NCBI GenBank assembly: GCA_910585075.1
Contig: CAJUED010000047.1
Location: 1-22,859 of the forward strand
Length of the DNA: 22,859 bases
From: an uncultured Lachnospiraceae bacterium
GTDB taxonomy: Bacteria; Bacillota; Clostridia; Lachnospirales; Lachnospiraceae
Direction: 5' to 3'
The translations under genes and the position numbers were made by a program. The notes beneath the pieces were generated by a model, which ran no database searches, was not told the origin of the DNA, and saw only the letters and a program-made list of their open reading frames with translations. Positions 1 through 6,015 of this stretch are shown piece after piece (position 1 is the stretch's first letter; the number at the start of each line of letters is the position of its first letter).

Positions 1-2
1 GC

Positions 3-110
3 ATCAATAAAACTGTGGTGGATGAAAAAGAGATATTAAGTGATGAAATATATATTTATGAACGGGGAAAAGGGGAAATAAGGCTAGCTGATAACAATCT
101 GAAAGAATAA
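3..110 (+). CDS. C-terminal end of an unidentified protein (partial)
   Basis: An open frame runs in from the left edge and stops at a TAA at 108-110, giving about 35 residues ending in ADNNLKE. It is charged and hydrophilic and matches no family I can name. A long inverted repeat lies a short distance downstream, as expected at the end of a transcription unit, which modestly supports it being real. Its start and size lie outside the window. It could also be a chance open frame. Confidence 0.35.
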   Translation: MNKTVVDEKEILSDEIYIYERGKGEIRLADNNLKE

Positions 111-156
111 ATGTATGAAATTAAAGTGCATTTTGTGGCTAACTTATTGAATCAAA

Positions 157-195
157 GTGACAGAGTGTGCAGAAAGATGTTGTATGCTCTGTCAC
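157..195. repeat. Long inverted repeat (15-bp stem with wobble pairs)
   Basis: The arms are 157-171 and 181-195. The outer nine pairs (GTGACAGAG against CTCTGTCAC) are perfect, the inner six include three G-T wobbles, and the loop is 9 nt. No T run follows directly; the first T-rich stretch begins about 20 nt later, so it is not a canonical terminator. RNA-type wobble pairing suggests it acts as RNA, or it may be a protein-binding dyad of the mobile element. Confidence 0.55.
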
Positions 196-290
196 GAAGA
201 AAAGTCTTAGAAACAGTTTTTGTTATTTTTTTGTGCAGGAGACGCGAATTTTTGGATACATAATAATATTGATTTCATATGGACTGTGAC

Positions 291-315
291 AAACCAATAT
301 AAACTAAAGTAAACC
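291..315. promoter_or_regulatory. Phased AAAC repeats upstream of a helix-turn-helix gene
   Basis: AAACC, AAACT and AAACC begin at 291, 301 and 311, exactly one helical turn apart, about 40 bp before the small helix-turn-helix gene at 352. Phased short repeats of this kind are typical binding sites for Xis/MerR-like proteins that stack along one DNA face. That role is inferred. Confidence 0.35.
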
Positions 316-351
316 GATTTATAAGAACAATTCCATAATTATTTAATTAGG

Positions 352-537
352 ATGGTGATGAAAATGTTGAATGCTACTCCGGATGTATTAACATTAAAGG
401 AGATGATGAAAGTGTTACGGATTGGGAAAAATACTGCTCTGAAACTAATCCATGAGAATATAATAGAAGGACACAAAGTTGGTGGTAAATGGCTGGTTTT
501 TAAAGAGGATGTAGAGGAATATATTTTTCACTCATAG
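352..537 (+). CDS. Small excisionase-type helix-turn-helix protein
   Basis: This is a 61-residue protein made almost only of a MerR/Xis-type winged helix: 'LTLKEMMKVLRIGKNTALKL' forms the helix-turn-helix, followed by the wing 'GHKVGGKWLVFKEDVEEYI'. This HTH_17 pattern is used by excisionases and small regulators of ICEs and plasmids. The exact start is uncertain, because ATGs at 352, 358 and 364 share the purine-rich stretch before them, and 364 has the best-spaced GGATGGTG. A perfect hairpin follows at once. It sits at the mobilisation end of the element, far from the integrase, so a role as a regulator of transfer genes is more likely than excision. Conserved fold is clear; the target is unknown. 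Confidence 0.75.
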   Translation: MVMKMLNATPDVLTLKEMMKVLRIGKNTALKLIHENIIEGHKVGGKWLVFKEDVEEYIFHS

Positions 538-540
538 GCA

Positions 541-571
541 GGAAACGGTACAAAAGGTTTGTACCGTTTCC
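541..571. terminator. Perfect 14-bp hairpin between convergent genes
   Basis: GGAAACGGTACAAA (541-554) pairs perfectly with 558-571 around a 3-nt loop. It lies between the end of the rightward regulator (537) and the end of the leftward regulator (625), where a bidirectional terminator is expected. The following bases (TATTGTATAT) are only partly T-rich, so it is a terminator candidate rather than a textbook one. Confidence 0.5.
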
Positions 572-624
572 TATTGTATATATTGGAGGTTATGAAATGA
601 GCTTGGAAAAATATATGACCATAA

Positions 625-801
625 TTATTTTGAACGCGTTATAGCAGCAATATATTTTTCGAGTTCCTTTTTATGGACATATAGGTGGGAACCTATTTTC
701 CCATGTTTTATTTGTTTTGACTTTAACAATTTATATGCGGTAGATTTTCCGATACCCAGTTCTTTGCATATATCGGATATTGATAATAAATTTTGATTCA
801 T
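625..801 (-). CDS. 58-residue helix-turn-helix regulator (minus strand)
   Basis: Read leftward, ATG at 801 opens a 58-residue frame ending in TAA at 625-627. It has a strong AGGAG six bases before the start. The protein (starting MNQNLLSISDICKELGIGKS) is a single MerR/Xis-type winged helix: LSISDICKELGIGKSTAYKL is the helix-turn-helix and 'KIGSHLYVHKKELEKYI' the wing. It resembles the products of 352-537 and 5771-5956. It is convergent with the first and divergent from mobC, with an inverted-repeat array in the shared upstream DNA, so it may repress itself and the mobilisation genes. Fold and start are well supported; function is inferred. Confidence 0.8.
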   Translation of the reverse strand: MNQNLLSISDICKELGIGKSTAYKLLKSKQIKHGKIGSHLYVHKKELEKYIAAITRSK

Positions 802-839
802 AAAAACTCCTTTCTGGTACTGTTTATAATCATTAATCT

Positions 840-886
840 ATTGTTAGCATTAAATAAAAAGTAATAATGCATTAACAATTTGTTAA
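840..886. promoter_or_regulatory. Nested inverted repeats, putative operator of divergent genes
   Basis: ATTGTTAGCATT (840-851) is matched in inverse by AATGCATTAACAAT (866-879), with a two-base insertion. The right arm is part of a second tight palindrome, TTAACAA-T-TTGTTAA (872-886). The array lies between the leftward helix-turn-helix gene and the rightward mobC gene. Shared TTAACAA/TTGTTA half-sites suggest a dimeric regulator, probably the adjacent helix-turn-helix protein. Confidence 0.4.
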
Positions 887-906
887 ACAAATAAATAATA
901 AAAAAT

Positions 907-1008
907 GGCACTGTTTACCAACAAAGAACAACCAATAAGACAGAATTACATGTGATTTAGATGTAGTGGGTTGCGAATCTGTGCTATGTGGTATTATTTA
1001 ACAGTGCC
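907..1008. other. Candidate origin of transfer region
   Basis: The non-coding DNA before mobC contains GGCACTGTT (907-915) and its inverse AACAGTGCC (1000-1008). The right arm continues as TAACAGTGCCTTA (999-1011), which loosely resembles the TAAGTGCGCCCT nick-region consensus of RSF1010/pTF1-type MOB-P origins. Position just upstream of mobC and relaxase is where such origins usually lie. The resemblance is weak and no nick site can be fixed by eye. Confidence 0.3.
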
Positions 1009-1024
1009 TTATTATGGAGGGAGT

Positions 1025-1321
1025 ATGGAGAAAAACTGTAAAGATACAAAGCGCTATGATAAGATTATAGCGGTCAGATTTACTGCAAAGGAGCAGAAGT
1101 GTATCAGGACAAATGCCAAAAAAGAAGGCATGACTATGTCCGCATATATACGAGGAATTGTACTACATGATAGAAAGCGGATAGAAAATCCGGCAACAAT
1201 ACAGACAATAATGGGGGTTGCAGTTCAGGCCAAAGAAATTTTGAATTATATTACCGAGAAATATGGTGAAGATGAAATTTTAGAGAAGAAGGTTAAAAAA
1301 TTATGGAAAAACTTATTATAA
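1025..1321 (+). CDS. mobC: MobC-like relaxosome protein
   Basis: About 98 residues from the ATG at 1025, chosen because GGAGGGA lies just before it; an in-frame ATG at 971 has no such site. The N-terminal half (KIIAVRFTAKEQKCIRTNAK, then EGMTMSAYIRGIVL) is the ribbon-helix-helix pattern of bacterial mobilisation protein MobC. MobC binds oriT and helps the relaxase open the strands. The C-terminal half (VAVQAKEILNYITEKYGEDE onward) is helical, as in other MobC proteins. Its last 19 bases overlap the relaxase gene, so the two are translationally coupled. Known of the family: accessory DNA-binding subunit in the cytoplasm. The family call is good; the specific oriT is not proven. Confidence 0.75.
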   Translation: MEKNCKDTKRYDKIIAVRFTAKEQKCIRTNAKKEGMTMSAYIRGIVLHDRKRIENPATIQTIMGVAVQAKEILNYITEKYGEDEILEKKVKKLWKNLL

Positions 1322-1803
1322 AGCAAATAAATAAATTTTGTAAAACAAATGAAGATTTAAGAAGATTAAATCGATATATTGTAGGAAAAGGGGCAAATAT
1401 AAATATCGAACATGTACGTTATTATGGGAGCAAAGGGCTATCTAAAGATATTGAAGCCGCATCTAATGATATGATACGGCTGCTTAATTATTCAAAAAGG
1501 CCAGGTAAAAGAAAAACATATCATATTGTGCTTAGCTTTCCTGATTATATTCAAGATATCAATGCAGTCAGGATAGCTATAGATGAGGTTGCTGATGAAA
1601 TATTTGATGATGGCTATTGTCTTATTTATGGTATTCATGAGAGCAAGAAGAATCTGCATGCCCATTTGAATATTCTGGCAGTAAACTATCAGACTGTTCG
1701 AAAATGGCATATGAAAAAAGAAGAGTTTGAAATATGGAAGAAGGAGAAGGAAAAGCTCATCAAAGACATTTTAATGGAATGTCATATTAAACTTATGGAT
1801 TAA
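1303..1803 (+). CDS. Minimal MOB-P type relaxase (nuclease domain only)
   Basis: A 166-residue protein with the core of a MobA/VirD2-type relaxase. A candidate nicking tyrosine is Y25 in RYIVGKG. A strand with H74 (TYHIVLSF) follows. The metal-binding three-histidine motif is H112, H119 and H121 in HESKKNLHAHLNILAVN. Relaxases of this class nick oriT, attach covalently to the 5' end and lead the strand into the recipient. Typical relaxases exceed 300 residues because a helicase, primase or coupling region follows; here the protein ends soon after the nuclease fold. The catalytic motif looks intact, so this appears to be a compact form rather than a decayed one. It overlaps mobC by 19 bases. 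A large unknown protein follows 152 bases later. Confidence 0.7.
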   Translation: MEKLIIKQINKFCKTNEDLRRLNRYIVGKGANINIEHVRYYGSKGLSKDIEAASNDMIRLLNYSKRPGKRKTYHIVLSFPDYIQDINAVRIAIDEVADEIFDDGYCLIYGIHESKKNLHAHLNILAVNYQTVRKWHMKKEEFEIWKKEKEKLIKDILMECHIKLMD

Positions 1804-1955
1804 TAATTGAATTTTATTTATAATGGGTAAATTATATAATGGAATATATTGTTACGGCTTGTGTATAAGGTAAGAGGTTCCGTGTATATGTAAAGTGATA
1901 TATATTTAGAGCTTGAATATTGGCAGTATTACAATTTGTGAAGGGAAGGCAGAAA

Positions 1956-3725
1956 ATGAAGGAATATCAAGAATACATTAGTGAAAAAATGTCACGAGCT
2001 TATGAAATGTATAGGGAATTGGAGCAATTTTATGAAGAAGATGAGGAGCAAAATTATAAAACGGCCTCTATTCAGTATATACGAGCGGAAGATTATGATA
2101 TTTATGAAAACAATTTTGAAATAAAAGGTTTTGAAATAAAAGTGAAAGACGAGATACATAGTTTAGATATAATGGCATATCAGTGGGATTTCTTTTGTAG
2201 GCTGAATATTTTTTATCATGCACATAGTGATGAATATATTACGCCAAAGTGGCTGCATGACAGGAAATTGATATCCAATGGTAGATATACCGCATGGAAA
2301 GGCTTTTTCATGGAGTCAATTTTTTCACAATTTTTTGACGTGGAAAGGAAGCCGTATAAAATTAGCGGAATGAAAGAATTATTGAGTAACCAAAAAACAT
2401 GCGCACTCATTCTTTATAAATATATGTGTAGAGAAGGGAATGATGTAGATGAAAGTATTTGGCCTATAATTCAGAAGGTTGTAACAATGGGCACATATTG
2501 TAAGCTGGAAGATGATGAGCAGGATTTAATAGCTTGTCGATTATTGGGCAAGCATTTGTATAAAAAATATGATAATTATCTTTCCGGTAAACGAAGAAAA
2601 GAAATATTACAGACCTCGAAATATAAACGGTCTGAACAGAATGAGCTGAAAAAGAAATTGGAGGATATATGTAAATATGAAGAAGCACCGATAGAAATAG
2701 AGATGGTTAATGAGAAAAATGGTGAAGAACGTCAAATGTTTTTCTCATCCTATTTAGCGCCGGTTATAGCAGCTATATGTGAGTATCATGAAAGCAATCC
2801 TTTTTTTGTAAAAACAAATATTTGGAAGAAAAAGATAAATGTTAAGATATTATCAGATATTGGGGAGAATAAGAAGTACTGCAAAAAATTATCTGAATAT
2901 TATGCTATATTGGAAACATACTGTGATTACATGGAAGAATTAGAGAACATAACTAAAAAAGAAAAGTTTTTGGAAAAATACGAAGCATTTTGCTATCAAC
3001 TGATTTATAAAATTTCGGATAATAGAAATCCACATAAGAAAGAAATATACATCCAGTATTATATAGTAGAACAATTGATAGGAATGGAGCTGTTTGAGAC
3101 AGAGACAGAAATTATTTATGAAAATATTTCAAGGGAACCGAATATACGGAATGAAAGGGATTTAAATAAACACCATAATGAATTAAGGGACATATTGGGT
3201 AAAATATATTCTTACAGAGGTGTCATTACGAAAATAAAACTGTCGGAATGTATCCTGAAAGAATATTTTGAAAAATATCAGAAATCGATTGATTCAACAA
3301 GGGAAGTGGCAAGAGATAATAAGAAAATTCTGCTGAAAAAAATCGAATATGAGGATTTGAAATTCAGATTAAGGGAAAATATATATGTGGAGGACATATT
3401 AGGGGACAAGAGTGAGGTGTTTATTGGAAAGTTTCGTGAACAATTATCGCCTAAAGATATAATTTATGGCAGCATGATTGAAAAGAAGGTGGAGGATAAT
3501 CATGCCAAGGGTATAGAAGAATATCTTGAGAGATATGAAAATAAAGCTGAGAATATAAAAAGGTTAAAGAAAGAGAAGGGCAGGGGTGGTACGCTAAGGG
3601 CAAAAGAATTAGAGGGTTTGGCCAAGAATCAAATAGCAGCGGATGAGAAAAGGAATATGATTAAGAAATGGGTTATTTGCAATAGTATTTTGCAAATAAT
3701 TTCTCATAAGTTTGAATTTGATTAA
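1956..3725 (+). CDS. Large uncharacterised protein of the mobile element
   Basis: I do not recognise this 589-residue protein. The ATG at 1956 is preferred because GGGAAGG precedes it; a TTG at 1920 would add 12 residues. It is very rich in Lys, Glu, Tyr and Ile, predicted mostly helical, with charged coiled-coil-like stretches around residues 215-245 and in the last 100 residues (LERYENKAENIKRLKKEKGR). No Walker motif, signal peptide or membrane segment is visible. There is no obvious nuclease motif. It stands between the relaxase and the FtsK-like pump, with a strong terminator behind it. By position it could be a relaxase partner, a replication factor or cargo such as a defence protein. 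The sequence does not decide between these. Confidence 0.8.
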   Translation: MKEYQEYISEKMSRAYEMYRELEQFYEEDEEQNYKTASIQYIRAEDYDIYENNFEIKGFEIKVKDEIHSLDIMAYQWDFFCRLNIFYHAHSDEYITPKWLHDRKLISNGRYTAWKGFFMESIFSQFFDVERKPYKISGMKELLSNQKTCALILYKYMCREGNDVDESIWPIIQKVVTMGTYCKLEDDEQDLIACRLLGKHLYKKYDNYLSGKRRKEILQTSKYKRSEQNELKKKLEDICKYEEAPIEIEMVNEKNGEERQMFFSSYLAPVIAAICEYHESNPFFVKTNIWKKKINVKILSDIGENKKYCKKLSEYYAILETYCDYMEELENITKKEKFLEKYEAFCYQLIYKISDNRNPHKKEIYIQYYIVEQLIGMELFETETEIIYENISREPNIRNERDLNKHHNELRDILGKIYSYRGVITKIKLSECILKEYFEKYQKSIDSTREVARDNKKILLKKIEYEDLKFRLRENIYVEDILGDKSEVFIGKFREQLSPKDIIYGSMIEKKVEDNHAKGIEEYLERYENKAENIKRLKKEKGRGGTLRAKELEGLAKNQIAADEKRNMIKKWVICNSILQIISHKFEFD

Positions 3726-3773
3726 AAGGGAGAATAAGGAACGGGAGTCTTTAAAATATTGGAAAATAAAGGG

Positions 3774-3807
3774 ATAGCAGGAGAGTAAAAAATCCTGCTA
3801 TTTTTTT
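3774..3807 (+). terminator. Rho-independent terminator
   Basis: ATAGCAGGA (3774-3782) pairs perfectly with TCCTGCTAT (3793-3801), and a run of seven Ts ends at 3807. It ends the mobC-relaxase-unknown transcription unit and separates it from the FtsK-like gene. Confidence 0.9.
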
Positions 3808-3843
3808 AACCTCGGGTTACGATATGAGCATATACTTAAGTTA

Positions 3844-3903
3844 CATGTTAGATAGAGATGCACACAGAAAAAGATATGTTATCAGGCATTCATCTCTAAC
3901 ATG
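3844..3903. repeat. Imperfect inverted repeat in the gap before the FtsK-like gene
   Basis: CATGTTAGA (3844-3852) pairs with 3895-3903. After a four-base bulge, GATG (3857-3860) pairs with CATC (3891-3894). The loop is 30 nt. The 3726-4229 gap has no gene; it holds the terminator above, this dyad, a structured segment at 3995-4050, a small dyad (GTGATTC/GAATCAC, 4074-4094) and a pyrimidine/purine pair. It may be a protein-binding or transfer-related site. Confidence 0.45.
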
Positions 3904-3994
3904 AAAAGACATTGTGATTTATGACCGGACAAAACACAGTAGTCACCAGTACCTTGACAATTGAATATTATACTTTTTGCAATGACATATTAGT

Positions 3995-4050
3995 CCTTCG
4001 CGAGGGTGACTCCCTGCAGCTTGCTATGCTTGGGAAAAAGTCAGGGGAGG
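3995..4050 (+). other. Structured leader-like segment with competing hairpins
   Basis: Three short stems share bases: CCTT-CGC-GAGG (3995-4005), GGG-TGACT-CCC (4004-4014) and CTCCCTG (4010-4016) with CAGGG-GAG (4042-4049). Only one or two can form at once, as in attenuators or switching leaders. About 40 bases upstream lies TTGACAATTGAAT (3954-3966), reminiscent of leader sequences in Firmicutes rRNA spacers. No known riboswitch class is recognised. Confidence 0.3.
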
Positions 4051-4111
4051 ATAATTAAGTAGAAGGCTATGGAGTGATTCATTTAAGGAATCACCCTCAT
4101 TATTACGCTTA

Positions 4112-4213
4112 CTTCTTCTACTACTTCTATTTCTGATGATGCTATATGGATTTTAGATGTAAAAATATGGTTTTTAAGGTATCGGTAGTTTGATATAAGA
4201 GAAGTAGAAGAAG
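4112..4213 (+). promoter_or_regulatory. Pyrimidine/purine inverted repeat able to fold next to the ftsK-like start
   Basis: CTTCTTCTAC (4112-4121) pairs with GTAGAAGAAG (4204-4213), and after a three-base bulge TTCT (4125-4128) pairs with AGAA (4200-4203). The right arm abuts the purine-rich ribosome binding region GGGAAAGGAAAAG before ATG 4230. A long transcript could fold here and limit translation. Confidence 0.35.
4171..4199 (+). promoter_or_regulatory. Weak putative promoter for the FtsK-like gene
   Basis: TTTTTA (4171-4176) and TATAAG (4194-4199) are spaced by 17 bases, ending 31 bases before the start codon. The -35 is poor. If used, transcripts would begin after the upstream pyrimidine arm at 4112-4128 and so could not form that fold. 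Confidence 0.3.
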
Positions 4214-4229
4214 GGAAAGGAAAAGTTAT

Positions 4230-5687
4230 ATGCGCAATCGAAATATTCTATATTGCGATACAATGGCAGCAACGTTGGGCGAGAAGATGGAAAAAGCATA
4301 CAAGCGATACGGAGTTAATATCAGTATAAAGAACTGGGATTGCGATTCGGACAGGTTTATCTTCTTTGTAGAATTAAAAGGAGCTACAACGGAGAGGCAT
4401 GTTCGAAAACATGCTCCGGATGTTCAACAAAGATTGAGACTTGTTCAATTTTATGTAGATAAGCAGAACCTCGCCATTTGTTTTGTCGTAGTAATTCAAA
4501 AAGTAGATTATCAGCATCTTCCGGACATTTTAAATTCTCAGGAGAATAAAGAAATGCAGTTACCTTATATAGTTGGGCATGATGTGCTTGGCGAATTGGT
4601 AACGGTTGATTTGGAACAATTTCCACATTTATTGATAGCAGGAGCAACTAATTCCGGAAAGACAGTCGGGTTACAGTCTTTGATTATCAGCATTATTTAT
4701 GAGAAATCTCCGCAACAAGTTAATCTTATATTAATTGATGTTGGGGCAACAGATTTAATCCAATTTAATGGAATCCCACATTTGTCGTGTCCTGTTGTGA
4801 GGGAAGGGGAGTCTGCTTGTCAAGTATTGATTTCGCTGATGAATGAGATGGAGCGGCGCATTAAATTGAGCGTTTCAAATCCTAATCAATTTGAACAGCT
4901 TCCAAGCTTAGTAGTTGTGGTGGATGAATTTTCAGCGGTTTTTATAGGGAGGGAAGACAGGCATATAATTAAGCGAGTCCGTGACGCAGTATCAAGTCTC
5001 CTGCAAAGGGGAAGACATGCAAAAATACATGTGGTTTTGGCTGCTCAGAATCCTACGATACAGAACATGAAAGTGGATATTGGAAATATTACGGCCAGAA
5101 TAGCGTTCAGATGTGCGAAGAAAAATTTTTCGGAAACGATTATCGGAGAAAGCGGAGCGGAAAATCTGTCAGGAAAGGGTGATATGTATTTTAAATATCC
5201 CCAGTATGAGGGAAGGAGGCGAATACAAGGGATTTATGTCTCTCCGGAAGAACTTCCGGAAATATTATCAACTGTTAAGGACAGATGGAAAAGGTTGTAT
5301 TATGAAACCAAATATAAATTTATTATAAATGCGTCAGATTTACAAAAAATAGAAGCAGATATAGTAGATAAGTCAACCGGAAAGTTTTTGACAGGGAAGA
5401 CAAATATTGAAAACTATATGTTTGCCAGGATTCTTTTATGGGCATGGGAGCAGGACACAATATCCTGTAATATGCTTATGAGGCAATTCAATATTGGATG
5501 GAAAAGAGCAGATAATTTTATGGCAAAGTTAAACGCCATAGGGGTTGTAGAGGATTTGGATTCTAAACTTCCCCGGAGGGTTTTAAAACATTCTGCTAAG
5601 GATTTTTCGGAAGAACAGATAACTTTTTTGCAACACCAAGGTGTTTTTTTAGAAGAAATAACAGACGTATCCGGTAATGATGATTAA
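4230..5687 (+). CDS. FtsK/SpoIIIE-family DNA translocase with C-terminal winged helix
   Basis: A 485-residue ATPase that pumps double-stranded DNA or acts as coupling protein in element transfer. Walker A is GATNSGKT (138-145) and Walker B is LVVVVDEFSA (227-236), with D232 and E233. LLQRGRHAKIHVVLAAQNPT (258-277) is the conserved FtsK segment. Residues about 393-452 look like a gamma-type winged helix (CNMLMRQFNIGWKRADNFM, then LNAIGVVED). No transmembrane segments precede the motor, unlike chromosomal FtsK, so it is probably soluble or recruited. The N-terminal 110 residues resemble the short alpha/beta lead-in of Tn916 Orf21-type proteins. The purine-rich GGGAAAGG precedes the start. Xis and integrase follow. 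The ATPase call is firm; the exact transfer mechanism is inferred. Confidence 0.9.
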   Translation: MRNRNILYCDTMAATLGEKMEKAYKRYGVNISIKNWDCDSDRFIFFVELKGATTERHVRKHAPDVQQRLRLVQFYVDKQNLAICFVVVIQKVDYQHLPDILNSQENKEMQLPYIVGHDVLGELVTVDLEQFPHLLIAGATNSGKTVGLQSLIISIIYEKSPQQVNLILIDVGATDLIQFNGIPHLSCPVVREGESACQVLISLMNEMERRIKLSVSNPNQFEQLPSLVVVVDEFSAVFIGREDRHIIKRVRDAVSSLLQRGRHAKIHVVLAAQNPTIQNMKVDIGNITARIAFRCAKKNFSETIIGESGAENLSGKGDMYFKYPQYEGRRRIQGIYVSPEELPEILSTVKDRWKRLYYETKYKFIINASDLQKIEADIVDKSTGKFLTGKTNIENYMFARILLWAWEQDTISCNMLMRQFNIGWKRADNFMAKLNAIGVVEDLDSKLPRRVLKHSAKDFSEEQITFLQHQGVFLEEITDVSGNDD

Positions 5688-5770
5688 TCGGAGCAATGTA
5701 GTATCATGCCAGAACTTAATTATACATTATTATGGTGAATGTAAAAATAATATTTTCAGGAGGGAGTATC

Positions 5771-5956
5771 ATGACACAAAAGAGTTTGTACTTCACAGCA
5801 AATGAAGTTATGGAGATTTTAGGTGTATCCAGATCAAGCGCTTATAAGCTAATTAAGAAATTAAACGAAGAATTAGAAGCAAAAGGGTACCTAGTCACTG
5901 CGGGAAAAATACCTAAAAAATTTCTGGCAGAAAGATTGTACGGAATGACAGTATAA
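5771..5956 (+). CDS. xis: Excisionase-like helix-turn-helix protein
   Basis: 61 residues from the ATG at 5771, which follows CAGGAGGGAG; an in-frame ATG at 5732 lacks such a site. The core LYFTANEVMEILGVSRSSAY is a MerR/Xis helix-turn-helix, followed by KLIKKLNEELEAKGYLVTAG and a basic end (KIPKKFLAERLYGM), where Lys/Arg would contact DNA. Immediate position before the integrase is the classic place for Xis, which bends the attachment sites and directs the integrase toward excision. A strong hairpin between it and the integrase suggests their levels are set separately. A role only as transcription regulator is possible. Confidence 0.75.
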   Translation: MTQKSLYFTANEVMEILGVSRSSAYKLIKKLNEELEAKGYLVTAGKIPKKFLAERLYGMTV

Positions 5957-5959
5957 AGC

Positions 5960-5990
5960 AATCCCCAAGAGGTATCTCTTGGGGATTATT
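5960..5990 (+). terminator. Strong hairpin between xis-like gene and integrase
   Basis: AATCCCCAAGAG (5960-5971) pairs perfectly with CTCTTGGGGATT (5976-5987) around a four-base loop, then ATTATTTT follows. It begins three bases after the xis stop and ends 26 bases before the integrase start. It probably terminates or attenuates transcription into the integrase. Confidence 0.8.
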
Positions 5991-6015
5991 TTAAATAGAA
6001 AGAGGATGTGATAAT

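Noticed and set aside
597..644. Tiny rightward frame MSLEKYMTIIILNAL after TTGGAGG
   Set aside because: Only 15 residues and it runs into the end of the well-supported minus-strand regulator. The GGAGG before it is probably chance or a relic.
5113..5328. 71-residue frame inside the FtsK-like gene
   Set aside because: It is an alternate frame of a gene with clear motifs, and has no ribosome site.
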